Shown: in pieces, positions 16,529-25,891 of the stretch
How the letters are laid out: each line of letters begins with the position of its first letter
How positions within the stretch are numbered: position 1 is the stretch's first letter
Source: Nitrospira sp. MA-1
Lineage (GTDB): Bacteria > Nitrospirota > Nitrospiria > Nitrospirales > UBA8639
Direction: 5' to 3'
DNA length: 64,000 nucleotides
Assembly: GCA_032139905.1 (NCBI GenBank)
Contig: JAQJDB010000004.1
Location: 294,918-358,917 of the forward strand
Position numbers and translations under genes: made by a program
Notes under the pieces: generated by a model
Seen by the model: only the letters and a program-made list of their open reading frames with translations
The model's database searches: none
What the model was told of the DNA's origin: nothing

Positions 16529-18886
16529 CTATTTGGTTTCAATCGTTACATGCTCTATGCGGCCATTGAAGGCAAACGGCACTTGGTAGTCCTTCGACAC
16601 GGCAGACACGGTATCGCGTCCAATGTCGAACGGCTCCACGCTGTAGCGGAACGGCACTGTTTTTCCGATGCGCCCGCTCCCGGTTTCCTTGCCGTTGACG
16701 CTTAGCGTGATATCGGCTGGTTTGCCTGGACCAGGCCCCACAGGCGTGAACTCAACACGCACGCTGGACTTGCCCTTCGGCAGCGACTCGGACGACTGAA
16801 CGCGCGCATGGTCCACCTCGAAAAAGTTGTAGTAAAATGTCGGCTTACCGTCCTGCACATAAAGCGACCAGCCTGATGTGACGCCGCCGATAGCAGCGAG
16901 CACGCCGGCGCCGCCACCTTCGTCGACTTCCACCTCGACGGTGATGCTAAACGGAACTGCGTGGGTGTTGAGTACGGCGGACTCGCTGATGCCGGTGACA
17001 CCCGGGCCGTAGCTGAATTTCTTCAGACCGGCTAACGGATTGGGCCGAAGCGACGCATCGAAACGTTCGGCCAAGCGGTCATCGAGCGGCAGGACATTGT
17101 ATTTCTTTGCCTCGACGAGGAAAGCGGCCTGCAACTCCTTCACCCTGTCTGGATACTTGGCCGCCAGATTGTCAGCCTGGGAAAAATCTTCATCCACGTT
17201 GTACAATTCCCAGGGGTCGCTGTCGAAGGAACCGAGGCCTACGCCTCCTGTCTGCCATGGGAGGCGACCGTGCCGCGTCGTGGCTATCCAGCCGTCTTTG
17301 TAGATGCCGCGGTTTCCGAACATCTCAAAATATTGCGTGGTGCGGCGGGACTTGGCCTCGCTATCGTCGAATGAGTAGCGCATGCTGACACCTTGAATCG
17401 GCTCCTGCTTCACGCCGTTCACGACATGTGGTTGCGTGATGTGCGCGGCATCGAGCACAGTCGGAGCCACATCAATAATGTGATGGAACTGGGAGCGCAA
17501 CTCGCCCTTTGCGGCAATGCCATTCGGCCAGTGCACAACCAGGCCGTTGCGCGTCCCGCCGAAGTGCGAGGCGACCTGCTTGGTCCATTGGAAAGGCGTG
17601 TCGGCGGCCCAGGCCCAGGCTGCGGGCACATGGGGCTCGGTTTCCGGCCCGCCGATTTCGTCGAACTTCGCTTCGAGACCGGCCAGACCCAATTGGACGC
17701 CGTTCAGGCTTGCCACTTCATTGACCGTGCCTTCAAGCCCTCCTTCGCCGGAGGCGCCGTTGTCACCGACGATATAGAAAATCAGGGTGTTGTCCAACTC
17801 GCCGGCTTTTTCGACGGCAGCGAGCAGGCGGCCGACTTCCACGTCAGTATGTTCGAGGAAACCGGAGTAGTTTTCCATCAGGCGACGATACACGCGCCTG
17901 GCATTTTCCGGCTGGTCATCCCAGGCCGGCAGTTCCTTCGGTCTGGGCGTCAATTTGGTGTTTGTCGGAATGACGCCCAGTTCTTTCTGACGAACAAACG
18001 TCTCCTCGCGGTACTGATCCCAACCCCCGTCAAACCGGCCTTTGTATTTGTCACGGTAGGCCTTGGGCGTATGATGTGGAGCATGGATGGCTCCGGTGGA
18101 GAAGTACATAAACCATGGTTTTTCGGGATTCGTGGCGTTCACCTGGTTCATCCACCCGATGGCGTCGTCTACCAGGTCTTCGGTGACGTGGTAGCCTTGT
18201 TCCGGTGTCTTCGGTTGGGGGACCGGTGTGGTATTGCGGTAGAGTACCGGATAATACTGGTGGGTCTCTCCGTTCATGAATCCATAGAAATATTCAAAAC
18301 CCCAGGTCTTTCCGGTAGGCCAGCGGTCGAAGGGTCCTGATGGCGTGATTTCGTTATCGGGCGTATTGTGCCATTTGCCGAAGGCGGCCGTCGTGTACCC
18401 GTTCTGCCGGAGAATTTCCGGGAATCCGGCCGTGGTGTTGGGCACAATACCGGTATAGCCTGGAAACCCCGTGCCCAACTCGATGATCACGCCCGTGCCC
18501 ACGCTATGATGATTGCGCCCGGTGAGCAGTGCGGCCCGTGAGGGCGAACAGAGGGCAGTCGTATGGAAACGATTGTAGCGCAGCCCGTCCTTCGCGAGCC
18601 GGTTGAGCGTGGGGGTGGCCACCGCACCGCCGAAGGTGCCGGCGTGGCCAAAGCCGACGTCATCCAAAAGCACGATCAGCACATTTGGTGCGCCTGCCGG
18701 CGCCTGAAGAGGTTTCGGAAAGTCCGGCTTCGAATCCTTATAGGTCTTGCCAATGGTACCATGAAAGGCCGGTTCCGGCTTTGGTAGGACGTCCTGCGCG
18801 AACACATCGTCCGCACCTAATCCTATTGCCAGCGCGAGCACCATAAGTGATATAGACCCCTTCCACTCCACTCGGACCATGTTCAT
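16529..18886 (-). CDS. Large arylsulfatase with CSPSR motif (copy C)
   Basis: A 785-residue exported arylsulfatase, paralogous to copy B throughout. Signal peptide ends near DVFAQ. VLIVLLDDVGFGHAG supplies metal ligands; C113-S-P-S-R117 is the canonical formylglycine motif, followed by AALLTGRNHH. YIVGDNGASGEGG is near residue 370, and the same C-terminal beta domain is present (AIGGVTSGWSLYVQDG). The ATG at 18886 follows immediately after the stop of the FGE gene, and its ribosome site (AAAGGAG) lies inside the end of that gene. Translation of enzyme and activator is therefore probably coupled. Confidence 0.94.
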   Translation of the reverse strand: MNMVRVEWKGSISLMVLALAIGLGADDVFAQDVLPKPEPAFHGTIGKTYKDSKPDFPKPLQAPAGAPNVLIVLLDDVGFGHAGTFGGAVATPTLNRLAKDGLRYNRFHTTALCSPSRAALLTGRNHHSVGTGVIIELGTGFPGYTGIVPNTTAGFPEILRQNGYTTAAFGKWHNTPDNEITPSGPFDRWPTGKTWGFEYFYGFMNGETHQYYPVLYRNTTPVPQPKTPEQGYHVTEDLVDDAIGWMNQVNATNPEKPWFMYFSTGAIHAPHHTPKAYRDKYKGRFDGGWDQYREETFVRQKELGVIPTNTKLTPRPKELPAWDDQPENARRVYRRLMENYSGFLEHTDVEVGRLLAAVEKAGELDNTLIFYIVGDNGASGEGGLEGTVNEVASLNGVQLGLAGLEAKFDEIGGPETEPHVPAAWAWAADTPFQWTKQVASHFGGTRNGLVVHWPNGIAAKGELRSQFHHIIDVAPTVLDAAHITQPHVVNGVKQEPIQGVSMRYSFDDSEAKSRRTTQYFEMFGNRGIYKDGWIATTRHGRLPWQTGGVGLGSFDSDPWELYNVDEDFSQADNLAAKYPDRVKELQAAFLVEAKKYNVLPLDDRLAERFDASLRPNPLAGLKKFSYGPGVTGISESAVLNTHAVPFSITVEVEVDEGGGAGVLAAIGGVTSGWSLYVQDGKPTFYYNFFEVDHARVQSSESLPKGKSSVRVEFTPVGPGPGKPADITLSVNGKETGSGRIGKTVPFRYSVEPFDIGRDTVSAVSKDYQVPFAFNGRIEHVTIETK

Positions 18887-20197
18887 TTACTTCTCCTTTG
18901 CGTGTGTAGCTTTTCTATCGAGCGATTGCTCTTCTTTGGATTTCAATGAGCGGACCGTGCGAAATCCAAGATGATTGGTTCCCGTGTTGATTTCACCTTT
19001 TCCACGTGTGCCGACCATGTAGCGGGAACAGTATTGGTCGGTGCACAAAAACGACCCTCCACGGTGCACGCGCTTTTTTTCGCCGGGTTCGGTGGGATCG
19101 AACGGGGAGTCGGGCCCTTGGGGATTGTGTGCGACTCCGCCGGCTATTATGAGTCGTGCGTAATAATCGGGCCGATACCAGTCGCTCGTCCATTCCCATA
19201 CGTTTCCGGCTACGTCATACAGTCCGTACCCGTTCGGGGGAAATTTTGCCACCGGCCCGATGCCCGTATACTGATCCTTCCCTGTGTCCTGTTGTGGAAA
19301 ATGACCCTGAAAGCTATTGGCCATCCATTGGCCGTCTTTTCGAAACTCATCGCCCCAGGGATAGACCTTGCCGCTTAATCCTCCGCGCGCGGCGAATTCC
19401 CATTCCGCTTCAGTCGGGAGTCGCTTGCCGGCCCACTTCGCATAGGCCAGCGCGTCCTCATATGCGATGTGCACAACAGGATATTCTTCGCGACCATTGA
19501 AATCACTCCCTGGACCAAGCGGATGACGCCAGTTTGCGCCTTTAATGTAACTCCACCATTGAAAATGGTTATCGAGGGGCACAGAATGGTCCGGTGGAGA
19601 AAACACGACGGATCCGGCCACCAGGTTCTCCGGAGGGGCACCTGGAAAATCCTCCGCGCGTGGTGTGCGCTCTGCGACCGTGACATAGCCGGTGGCGTCA
19701 ACGAACTGCTTGAACTGCGCATTGGTGACCTCGGTTGAATCCATCCAGAATCCATCGACGTAGACACGATGAATCGGGCGGGAATCCCGCGTCGCGTGCA
19801 TGCCGACATCGTTTATCTCATCATCGGATAAATCGGCTGCCCCCATGGAAAACTCACCACCGGGAATCCAGACCATGCCATCCGGCGCAGGTTCAGTTGG
19901 ACGTGATGAGGCTATGGCATCATCTGAAGCATTGGCGGCTGAGATCCCCGGGTTCACAGATGAGGTGGAAGGCGCACTGGAGACCGATGAGGCTCGTCCG
20001 GACTTCGCAGCAGAAATACCCATATCGCAGGTCATGCTGCTTTGCTGGTTCACAATAGGCGATCGGTCTGATTGTGCCGTGCTATACCACCAGGCTCCGA
20101 TGACCAAGAGGACGACGAAGGCCACTGCGCCAATTGGCTTGAGCGCATTATATAGGGAAGGTTTCCCTTGATCCTTCAAACGGCGTACGGCTTTCAT
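18887..20197 (-). CDS. Formylglycine-generating enzyme (sulfatase maturase)
   Basis: A 436-residue FGE/SUMF1-type protein, the oxygen-dependent, copper-using enzyme that converts the sulfatase motif cysteine to formylglycine. One N-terminal membrane anchor (IGAVAFVVLLVIGAWW) and a low-complexity Ser/Ala linker precede the FGE domain (from WIPGGEFSMGA). LPTEAEWEFAARGG and NVWEWTSDWY are family landmarks. The catalytic pair is intact in RGGSFLCTDQYCSRY: Cys385 and Cys390, the spacing seen in human FGE (336/341). First gene of the operon that encodes three sulfatases. The ATG at 20197 is preferred to an upstream TTG (20212). Confidence 0.94.
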   Translation of the reverse strand: MKAVRRLKDQGKPSLYNALKPIGAVAFVVLLVIGAWWYSTAQSDRSPIVNQQSSMTCDMGISAAKSGRASSVSSAPSTSSVNPGISAANASDDAIASSRPTEPAPDGMVWIPGGEFSMGAADLSDDEINDVGMHATRDSRPIHRVYVDGFWMDSTEVTNAQFKQFVDATGYVTVAERTPRAEDFPGAPPENLVAGSVVFSPPDHSVPLDNHFQWWSYIKGANWRHPLGPGSDFNGREEYPVVHIAYEDALAYAKWAGKRLPTEAEWEFAARGGLSGKVYPWGDEFRKDGQWMANSFQGHFPQQDTGKDQYTGIGPVAKFPPNGYGLYDVAGNVWEWTSDWYRPDYYARLIIAGGVAHNPQGPDSPFDPTEPGEKKRVHRGGSFLCTDQYCSRYMVGTRGKGEINTGTNHLGFRTVRSLKSKEEQSLDRKATHAKEK

Positions 20198-20367
20198 GAT
20201 GACTTCACACAATTTGAGAAAAAGAATTGAACTCTTGTTGCGGTGAATTGGGACTCACACGAATCTACCAGGACTTGTCGATCTTTTCTACCTGTTTCGC
20301 GCCTATCGCACGAACGGCGTTTGTGAGGATTTTTGTCTCCATAATGTGGTTCGACCGTGATAAGGAC

Positions 20368-20688
20368 CTATTTGATCAAATCCTCCTCCCTGATTCTGAT
20401 ACGTAGTTCTTTACCGATGGCCCTAACTGTACGTTTGGCCGCCCCTTCGATTTTGGTCCTTCCTATCATTTCACCTCCACTTCTGCCGTTCCCATCACAA
20501 TTAGGCCGTTCGGGTTGGCAGTGGCTGGGTTCGGCATACTTTTCTTTTGCCGTGGACCAGAATGGAATAGCTGCATGGGTTGGCGCAAAAGGATACACAT
20601 AGATCCGTTCGGGCTTCACGATTTTTTCCGTGCCTATATGGCGATGACGCCCGACTACGTTGGTTAAAGCGCATCCGATGGTCGACAT
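20368..20688 (-). pseudogene. DUF4410 lipoprotein with central deletion
   Basis: A 106-codon open frame that joins the two ends of a DUF4410-type lipoprotein. The front matches the intact copies (KPERIYVYPFAPT, compare KPDRIYVYPFAAT at 31.2 kb) and the tail matches their C-terminus (TKIEGAAKRTVRAIGKEL). The central 130 or so residues are missing and the lipid-anchor signal is cut short (only IGCALTN remains). The frame happens to stay open across the join, so a short protein could still be made, but it lacks the domain core. Confidence 0.7.
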
Positions 20689-21023
20689 GAGGACTCACAC
20701 CGAGACAGCATCACGAGGAAACACCTGCATAATAGAACTCTTATGAGGAGGATATTTTTCGGGATGAAATGATGCGCAACATTTTTTGGCGGCACAAATC
20801 CATCGGAGGGATCGGTCAGTCCACCATGCTGATGGGGACAGCTTTTTTGTCGGGGCATCAGGTGATGAGCGATTCTTAACCCCTGAGGGAGGCTCCGGCA
20901 ACAAGCGGGAACATCTACCCATGAACCTCCGTTTTGCTCATGGCGTTCCCTTCGTCTCCGTGGTGTCCGCCATCATGTCATTGATCGCAGACGCGCTAGG
21001 CAGGACCACCTCGTAGCGGGATT
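20689..21023. other. Intergenic between two decayed DUF4410 copies
   Basis: No gene recognised. The open frames on both strands lack ribosome sites and resemble nothing known to me. Confidence 0.35.
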
Positions 21024-21569
21024 TCATCGCCTCAAACGTCCGGCGGCAAAGCCCACGGGATTGGCCGTGGCAATGAGGGCGGCGGTCCCTACCGTGGCTC
21101 CCGGGGTTTTACTTCCTCCGGAATGTACGGTGCCGGATCCAAGTTTTCGCGGCCCCTGGACCGTCATTTGGAAGCCTTCGGCCGTTACCGTCAACTCAGA
21201 TCCCCTGGAGCCAAATCCGAATGCGACGCATTTGGTGGCATCACCCTCGTCGAGCGAAAGGAGATAGCCCCGGATCACAATATCGTTGGTTCCGGGTTTT
21301 GTGCCACTTGAATCCCGCAAGACCGGGCTTCCCATGCCGCGGATCTTCTCGGGGGTTTGGGGCGTGGGGTGATGGACATGCTGCCGGGCGAATGCCGAGT
21401 CGGCCGGAATCTCAGCGGGCGTGGCGGCGAAGTGGTACACCTAGAGGTGACCAGATCGAGGAAGCTTTTCGCCCACGGCCTGCGGCTGGGTGGTGGAATT
21501 AGTTGAGGCGCACCCGGCAGCGATGATCAGTACGAACGGACAGGAGAAAATACGAATACAAGATTTCAT
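21024..21569 (-). pseudogene. DUF4410 lipoprotein with nonsense and deletions
   Basis: A recently duplicated but broken copy of the intact gene at 24.8-25.5 kb; long DNA stretches are nearly identical. The signal and lipobox are intact (VLIIAAGCAST). After LPRSGHL a TAG (21441-21443) replaces the Trp codon found in the intact copy, and the same frame then continues as VYHFAATPAE. About 16 residues are missing after QTPEKI, and the C-terminus stops at ANPVGFAAGRLRR instead of continuing about 40 residues. Nonsense change, internal deletion and truncation together show decay. Confidence 0.85.
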
Positions 21570-21849
21570 GGTGAATTTCCTATGGTGAAGTGGTGGGGTG
21601 GAGTTGCTTCCGGTAGGCCTGGAGTTTTCAGAGGACGGAGAATAGCACACCGATTTTCCAAACGATTAATGGTTCACCAGGATGCTTCTGTTCTTTCTCA
21701 ACTTTATGCACGGCCTTTTTCCCAGCCGTTTCGGTATTTGAAATAATAGAAGATACGTTCCGGCGTCTGGTTGATTGACTCCTTGAATACGGTTCATGTG
21801 GGCTACATGTTGTCGGAAACGCATCCTTGGTAAGTCTCGGCAAGTAGGG

Positions 21850-22935
21850 TCACGGCGTGACCGCATTAGGCGCGGGCTCAGCCAGCTCTTCACAGACCCA
21901 GGCTTGAAGCAGGCGGTATGAGACCGCCAACAGCATCGGACCGATAAAGATCCCTACCAGACCGAATGCGATAAGTCCTCCAATCACCCCTGTCAGGATT
22001 AAGAGTAGCGGCAGGTCGGCGCCTCTTTTTATGAGGATCGGCCGGATCACGTTGTCCAAAGTACCGACCATAATCGACCAGACCAGCAGGGCCGTCGCCC
22101 AGCCCGCGAATCCCGCCCAATAAAGCCATCCAACTCCGAACAGCAACACAAGTAGCGGTCCGATCTGTGCTATGCAGAGCAGGAACATCATGGCCGTCAA
22201 AATTGTTGCGAAGGGCACGCCGGTGACGGCAAGGCCTATGCCTCCCAGCGTGGCCTGGACGAATGCCGTCCCGACCACTCCGAGCGCAACGCCTCGAATC
22301 GCCTGACCGGCAAGGATCACGGCATTCTCCCCGTGGACTCCGGCCAGCCTCCGTCCGAAGCGACGCACGCTTTCGGTCACCGTCTCTCCGGTCGCGAACA
22401 AAATAGCGGCCATGACCACCGTGAGCAGGAACTGCATGGCGATCATGCCGAAACTGCCGAGCTGGTCCACGGACCAACGAACAAGCCCCGCTGCGTATGG
22501 CGCGAGCCTATTGGCAAGGTCCTCCTGCCCTGAGGCAGCCCATTCGCCCCACGTCTGCGCCGCTTGCTTGCCGACGAGTGGGATGGTCTGAAGCCAATCC
22601 GGTGGTGGTGGCAGCTGAAGCGTGCCAACCGCCTCGACCCAGCCAGCGATGATGTTGGAGTTGGTCACGATGGTGACGATTGCCAGCGAAAACGGTACGA
22701 CAAAGATAAGGAGGAGAATGCAAGTCATCACTGTGACGGCGAGCCACCGCCGCCCCCATAACCACTCTTGAATTCGCAAGAGGACCGGCCAGGACGCGAC
22801 AACGATCATCGTCGCCCAGATCACCGCAGGAAGAAACGGCCGAAGAATCCAGAGCGAACCGGCGATGAGCCCGCCGATGAACAACACCGCCAGTACCGTG
22901 CGCGTGATGTCCTGTGTGTGGAAAGGGGTATTCAT
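21850..22935 (-). CDS. AI-2E family transporter (UPF0118/PerM-like)
   Basis: A 361-residue inner-membrane protein of the AI-2E exporter family, whose members include TqsA and sodium/proton antiporters. About eight membrane segments are visible, with the paired N-terminal helices (VLAVLFIGGLIAGSLWILRPFL), a hydrophilic central domain, and the C-terminal family block GLIAFGLVGIFIGPMLLAV. The substrate cannot be told from sequence. It stands alone between two decayed regions. Confidence 0.88.
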   Translation of the reverse strand: MNTPFHTQDITRTVLAVLFIGGLIAGSLWILRPFLPAVIWATMIVVASWPVLLRIQEWLWGRRWLAVTVMTCILLLIFVVPFSLAIVTIVTNSNIIAGWVEAVGTLQLPPPPDWLQTIPLVGKQAAQTWGEWAASGQEDLANRLAPYAAGLVRWSVDQLGSFGMIAMQFLLTVVMAAILFATGETVTESVRRFGRRLAGVHGENAVILAGQAIRGVALGVVGTAFVQATLGGIGLAVTGVPFATILTAMMFLLCIAQIGPLLVLLFGVGWLYWAGFAGWATALLVWSIMVGTLDNVIRPILIKRGADLPLLLILTGVIGGLIAFGLVGIFIGPMLLAVSYRLLQAWVCEELAEPAPNAVTP

Positions 22936-23156
22936 GAGCGGAACCCATTCTCTATTCTAACGAATACGGTACAATTCATAGGAAGCCTCTTAATTTGATT
23001 TGGTGTGTGATCACGGCTCCATTGGCCTGGATCGTGACGAGCCGGGATGGTCCTGCTCGCCGGTATCGACCTGGGCATAAAGCCGAAAAGCCATGTGAAT
23101 GCCATTTCCCTTTTGTCTCCTGAACATCCTGACGAAGATACAGCGGCTCGTATATA
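22936..23156. other. Intergenic region downstream of SemiSWEET remnant
   Basis: No gene recognised; it lies between the AI-2E gene start and the decayed SemiSWEET gene, and probably holds the AI-2E promoter. Confidence 0.3.
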
Positions 23157-23416
23157 TCAGCGACCGCGGCGGGCGTGATAGAAATAGGTGCCCACACTGA
23201 TGAAATTCGTCGCCACCGCGATGATATTCCAAAGGCTCACGGGTCTCAAACAATTAACAACCCATAGTAAACCCAGAGGATTTGGAACGCCCCCATAATG
23301 GCAGCCATCTTTGGATTCATGCCCTTGCTTGACCTCCGCTTGAGCATTCAGATTAAGTCGGGAAGGGCAGCAAAAATGGTTCCTAAGCCCGCCACAAAGC
23401 CGATGGTTTCAGACCG
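23157..23416 (-). pseudogene. Decayed SemiSWEET-like sugar transporter
   Basis: Reading the minus strand across two lesions restores a typical three-helix SemiSWEET/MtN3 protein of about 86 residues. Helix 1 is IGFVAGLGTIFAALPDLI, then a TGA (23348-23350), then MLKRRSSKGMNPKMAAIM, where RSSKGM is the family-type loop after helix 1. Helix 2 is FQILWVYYGLLIV; a frameshift falls near 23244-23249; helix 3 is LWNIIAVATNFISVGTYFY, ending ARRGR and TGA. One nonsense codon plus one frameshift mark a pseudogene. The open frame upstream carries a lipobox-like stretch (LAGCGE) that may be the end of another lost gene. Confidence 0.72.
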
Positions 23417-23815
23417 TCGAAAGCTGGGGAGTAAGAGGCTTTCCGTATCCGGTATGGCTAACTCTCCACAGCCCGCAAGGATGAACCCGCTGAAAAGAAC
23501 TCTAAGGATTTGAAGCCTCTTTGGAAATACCATGGTCATGATCGGGAATCAGCAGGCGAACCGCACGGCGCTCAACCATCCCGTCGAAGTCCACCCTGAA
23601 TTCCCTTGACGGGATGGGCGCGCCCGCGGCTTACTCGGAGCAGTTGGCGGCTCGGCAAAGAACGTCGTGGTGGTGAAGAGCAGCAAGACAGGGGCGAGAC
23701 GAAGAGACTTCAATGGGGGGAACTCTTCTATGTGCGGGATGTTGTCATTTGATTATCTCTGAATATCGGATACGCTGTTCACTTTTGCTCGATCTCACCT
23801 TCATCATGACGGAAT

Positions 23816-24073
23816 CTAGGATCTTCCAGCGCTGCCTGTCACCGCTTCGGAGAATCGGATGAGGAAAAAGGCGATGATATACATCATCATCAGTATTGTA
23901 AATTGCCCGTCACCTGCTACGCCAAATCCACGATCTTTCCCCGGGATATGCAGTCGCCCCACCATGATTGCAAGTGAAAGGTCTTCGGGCTTGGCGGCAA
24001 CGTGCTGCATGGTCAGGGCGAAAGGCTTCCCACCTGCGGGAATCTCTCCTTGCTCCCCAGCTAAGGCTTTGTG
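23816..24073 (-). pseudogene. Possible remnant of a C-terminally anchored protein
   Basis: An open minus-strand stretch reads ALAGEQGEIPAGGKPFALTM, then AKPEDLSLAIMVGRLHIPGK, and ends in a membrane segment (FTILMMMYIIAFFLIRF). The composition looks protein-like, but there is no convincing start upstream: the only ATG, at 24010, lacks a ribosome site and an in-frame stop lies at 24074-24076. I read it as the 3' end of a lost gene; a short live gene is possible. Confidence 0.35.
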
Positions 24074-24076
24074 TCA

Positions 24077-24809
24077 GCTATATGAGCCCAAAAACCTGGA
24101 TCATATTTTTTAGTTTCTCATACTCGGTGAAAAAGTTTTTCGGTGTGTAAATGGGTCTTTTTTTGAGATGACATCATACAAAATTCTTCGTCAATATTTC
24201 TGGCCATCTGCCGGCACTAAATTCCTGGTAGACAATGTTTCATTCCCAATATATCCATGGATTGTGTGAGAGCCTGTCCCCCCTCATTCATGAAGTTTCA
24301 CAGGAAATCTGCTTGCTAAGGAAGCACGTTTCTGGCTCCATGGGCAAACGGAGAAAGATTTTGCGTCAATTCCTATATCTTTCCAGAGGGACGCTTGAGT
24401 TGAACTTTCCTTCGAGACCAGAGGGTACAGTCAACGGGCACAGGTCTCCAACACTGACTCTCCAGGTAGAGCTCCCTTCATTCCCCCGGGGACCGTTTCT
24501 AGGAGGTATTCTGACGGGTGGGCATGACGTTCTCTGCCGGTTTTTGAGCAAGGATCTGGATGGGATTCCGGCTAAGAATTCCCTTGATTGCAGAGGGTAA
24601 TTGCATTCCGTAAGCCTGCCGCGGTCACGGATGAACTGCCAGCGATGCGCACTGGTGACAACTAGGCCGATGATCAATGCGGATACTCATGGCTCCCCGC
24701 GTGGCGGCTTTCATCAAGCTCAACTATGTTGACGGCTGTTGGGATGATACGGCTCCTTCGGTTGAGGGGCTTGGCCTGGCGGACCCACATTTGGTCTGAT
24801 CCGGTTTGT
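24077..24809. other. Gene-poor stretch
   Basis: Over 700 bp without a gene I can support. Open frames on both strands have no ribosome site and no recognisable motif. Given the pseudogenes on either side, this is probably decayed coding DNA. Confidence 0.4.
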
Positions 24810-25520
24810 TTACTTGATCCACCCCTGTTGTTGGAATCTTGGCTTGATCTTATCGGCGATTTCCTTGGCAATCGCCTTTTCCCGGCCCTCAATCTTGGCG
24901 CTACCGCTGTATTCCCCGTATGCCTTCATCCCGCCGCCGACAATAAGGCCCACGGGGTTGGCCGTGGCAATGAGGGCGGCGGTCCCTACCGCGGCTCCGG
25001 GGGTTTTACTTCCTCCAGAATGTACGGTGCCGGATCCAAGTTTTCGCAGCCCCTGGGCCGTCACTTGGAAACCTTCGGCCGCCACCGTCAACTCCGATCC
25101 ACCGGAGCCAAATCCCACCGCGACGCGCTTGACCGCACTGCCTTCGTCGATTGCGAGGAGGTAGCCCCGGATCACCAGATCGTTGATCTGCGGGGTTGTT
25201 TCACTCGAAGCCCGTCTGGCCGGCAGTCCCATGTAGCGAATTTCCTCGACCAGTTGCTCCGCAATGTGAATGCCCACCCGCCGACCGGCCTCGATCTGTT
25301 CGGGGGTTTGGGGAGTCGGATGATCGGCATGCTGTCCGGCGAGCACGGAGTCGGCCGGAACCTCGTTGGAGCTGGCAGCGAAGTCGTACACCCAGATGTG
25401 ATGGGGACGAGGAACCATTTCGTCCACGAGTATCTGGCGGTTGGATGTCTCGGTCGAGGCGCATCCAACTGTAACCACGAGGGACAACATCCATACTGCG
25501 GAACGCATTAAGGCCTTCAT
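24810..25520 (-). CDS. DUF4410 family lipoprotein (intact copy 1)
   Basis: A 236-residue outer-membrane-type lipoprotein of the DUF4410 family, function unknown. The signal ends in the lipobox VVTVGC. Conserved blocks: HHIWVYDFAA near residue 40, EAGRRVGIHIAEQLVEEI near 78, LVIRGYLLAIDEGS near 118, GFGSGGSELTV near 140, and a glycine-rich segment IATANPVGLIVGGGMK near 190 before a helical tail. Start at ATG 25520 with AAAGGAG at ideal spacing. A MITE-like element is inserted exactly at the upstream edge of that ribosome site, so the original promoter has been separated from the gene. Confidence 0.85.
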   Translation of the reverse strand: MKALMRSAVWMLSLVVTVGCASTETSNRQILVDEMVPRPHHIWVYDFAASSNEVPADSVLAGQHADHPTPQTPEQIEAGRRVGIHIAEQLVEEIRYMGLPARRASSETTPQINDLVIRGYLLAIDEGSAVKRVAVGFGSGGSELTVAAEGFQVTAQGLRKLGSGTVHSGGSKTPGAAVGTAALIATANPVGLIVGGGMKAYGEYSGSAKIEGREKAIAKEIADKIKPRFQQQGWIK

Positions 25521-25534
25521 GGCGGATCTCCTTT

Positions 25535-25725
25535 GGGAGTGTTGAATAATAAAGATTTTCAGGGGCAAATTTGCCCAGGATTAGATTACTCATCAAAGGC
25601 TCCGGGTCGGTTCAAAAAAGTCGGTCCAGCAAGGCCGCAGCCGTTTTTACGCGCGGAGCGTACGCTGAGTACGTGAGCACGGAAAAATGGCGAGAACGCC
25701 GCTGGCGGCTTTTTTCAACAGACCC
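25535..25725 (-). mobile_element. MITE-like element, copy 1 (191 bp)
   Basis: A non-coding element with 12-bp inverted ends: GGGAGTGTTGAA at 25535 and, on the other strand, GGGTCTGTTGAA ending at 25725. It is flanked by the 5-bp direct repeat CCTTT (25530-25534 and 25726-25730). It shares a 118-bp palindrome-rich core (25606-25723) and a tail with the copies at 29.0 and 44.7 kb; the core is inverted relative to those. Its left target repeat is part of the ribosome site of the DUF4410 gene. Confidence 0.85.
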
Positions 25726-25891
25726 CCTTTGGTTAGAGGGCATGTGCATCGCCTTTGGTCTCACACCGGACATCGGGCGGGGCAAGGATCGGGACCCCGC
25801 CGCACATGATTAAATCGATGGATCGACTATTCATTTCCTGCTGGTCGATTATGACCGTTTTTGATTGTTAAGGCGATTTCTGTTTTGGGGT

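Noticed and set aside
17393..18340. 315-codon open frame opposite sulfatase copy C
   Set aside because: Antisense shadow of a conserved enzyme; no start signal or family motif.
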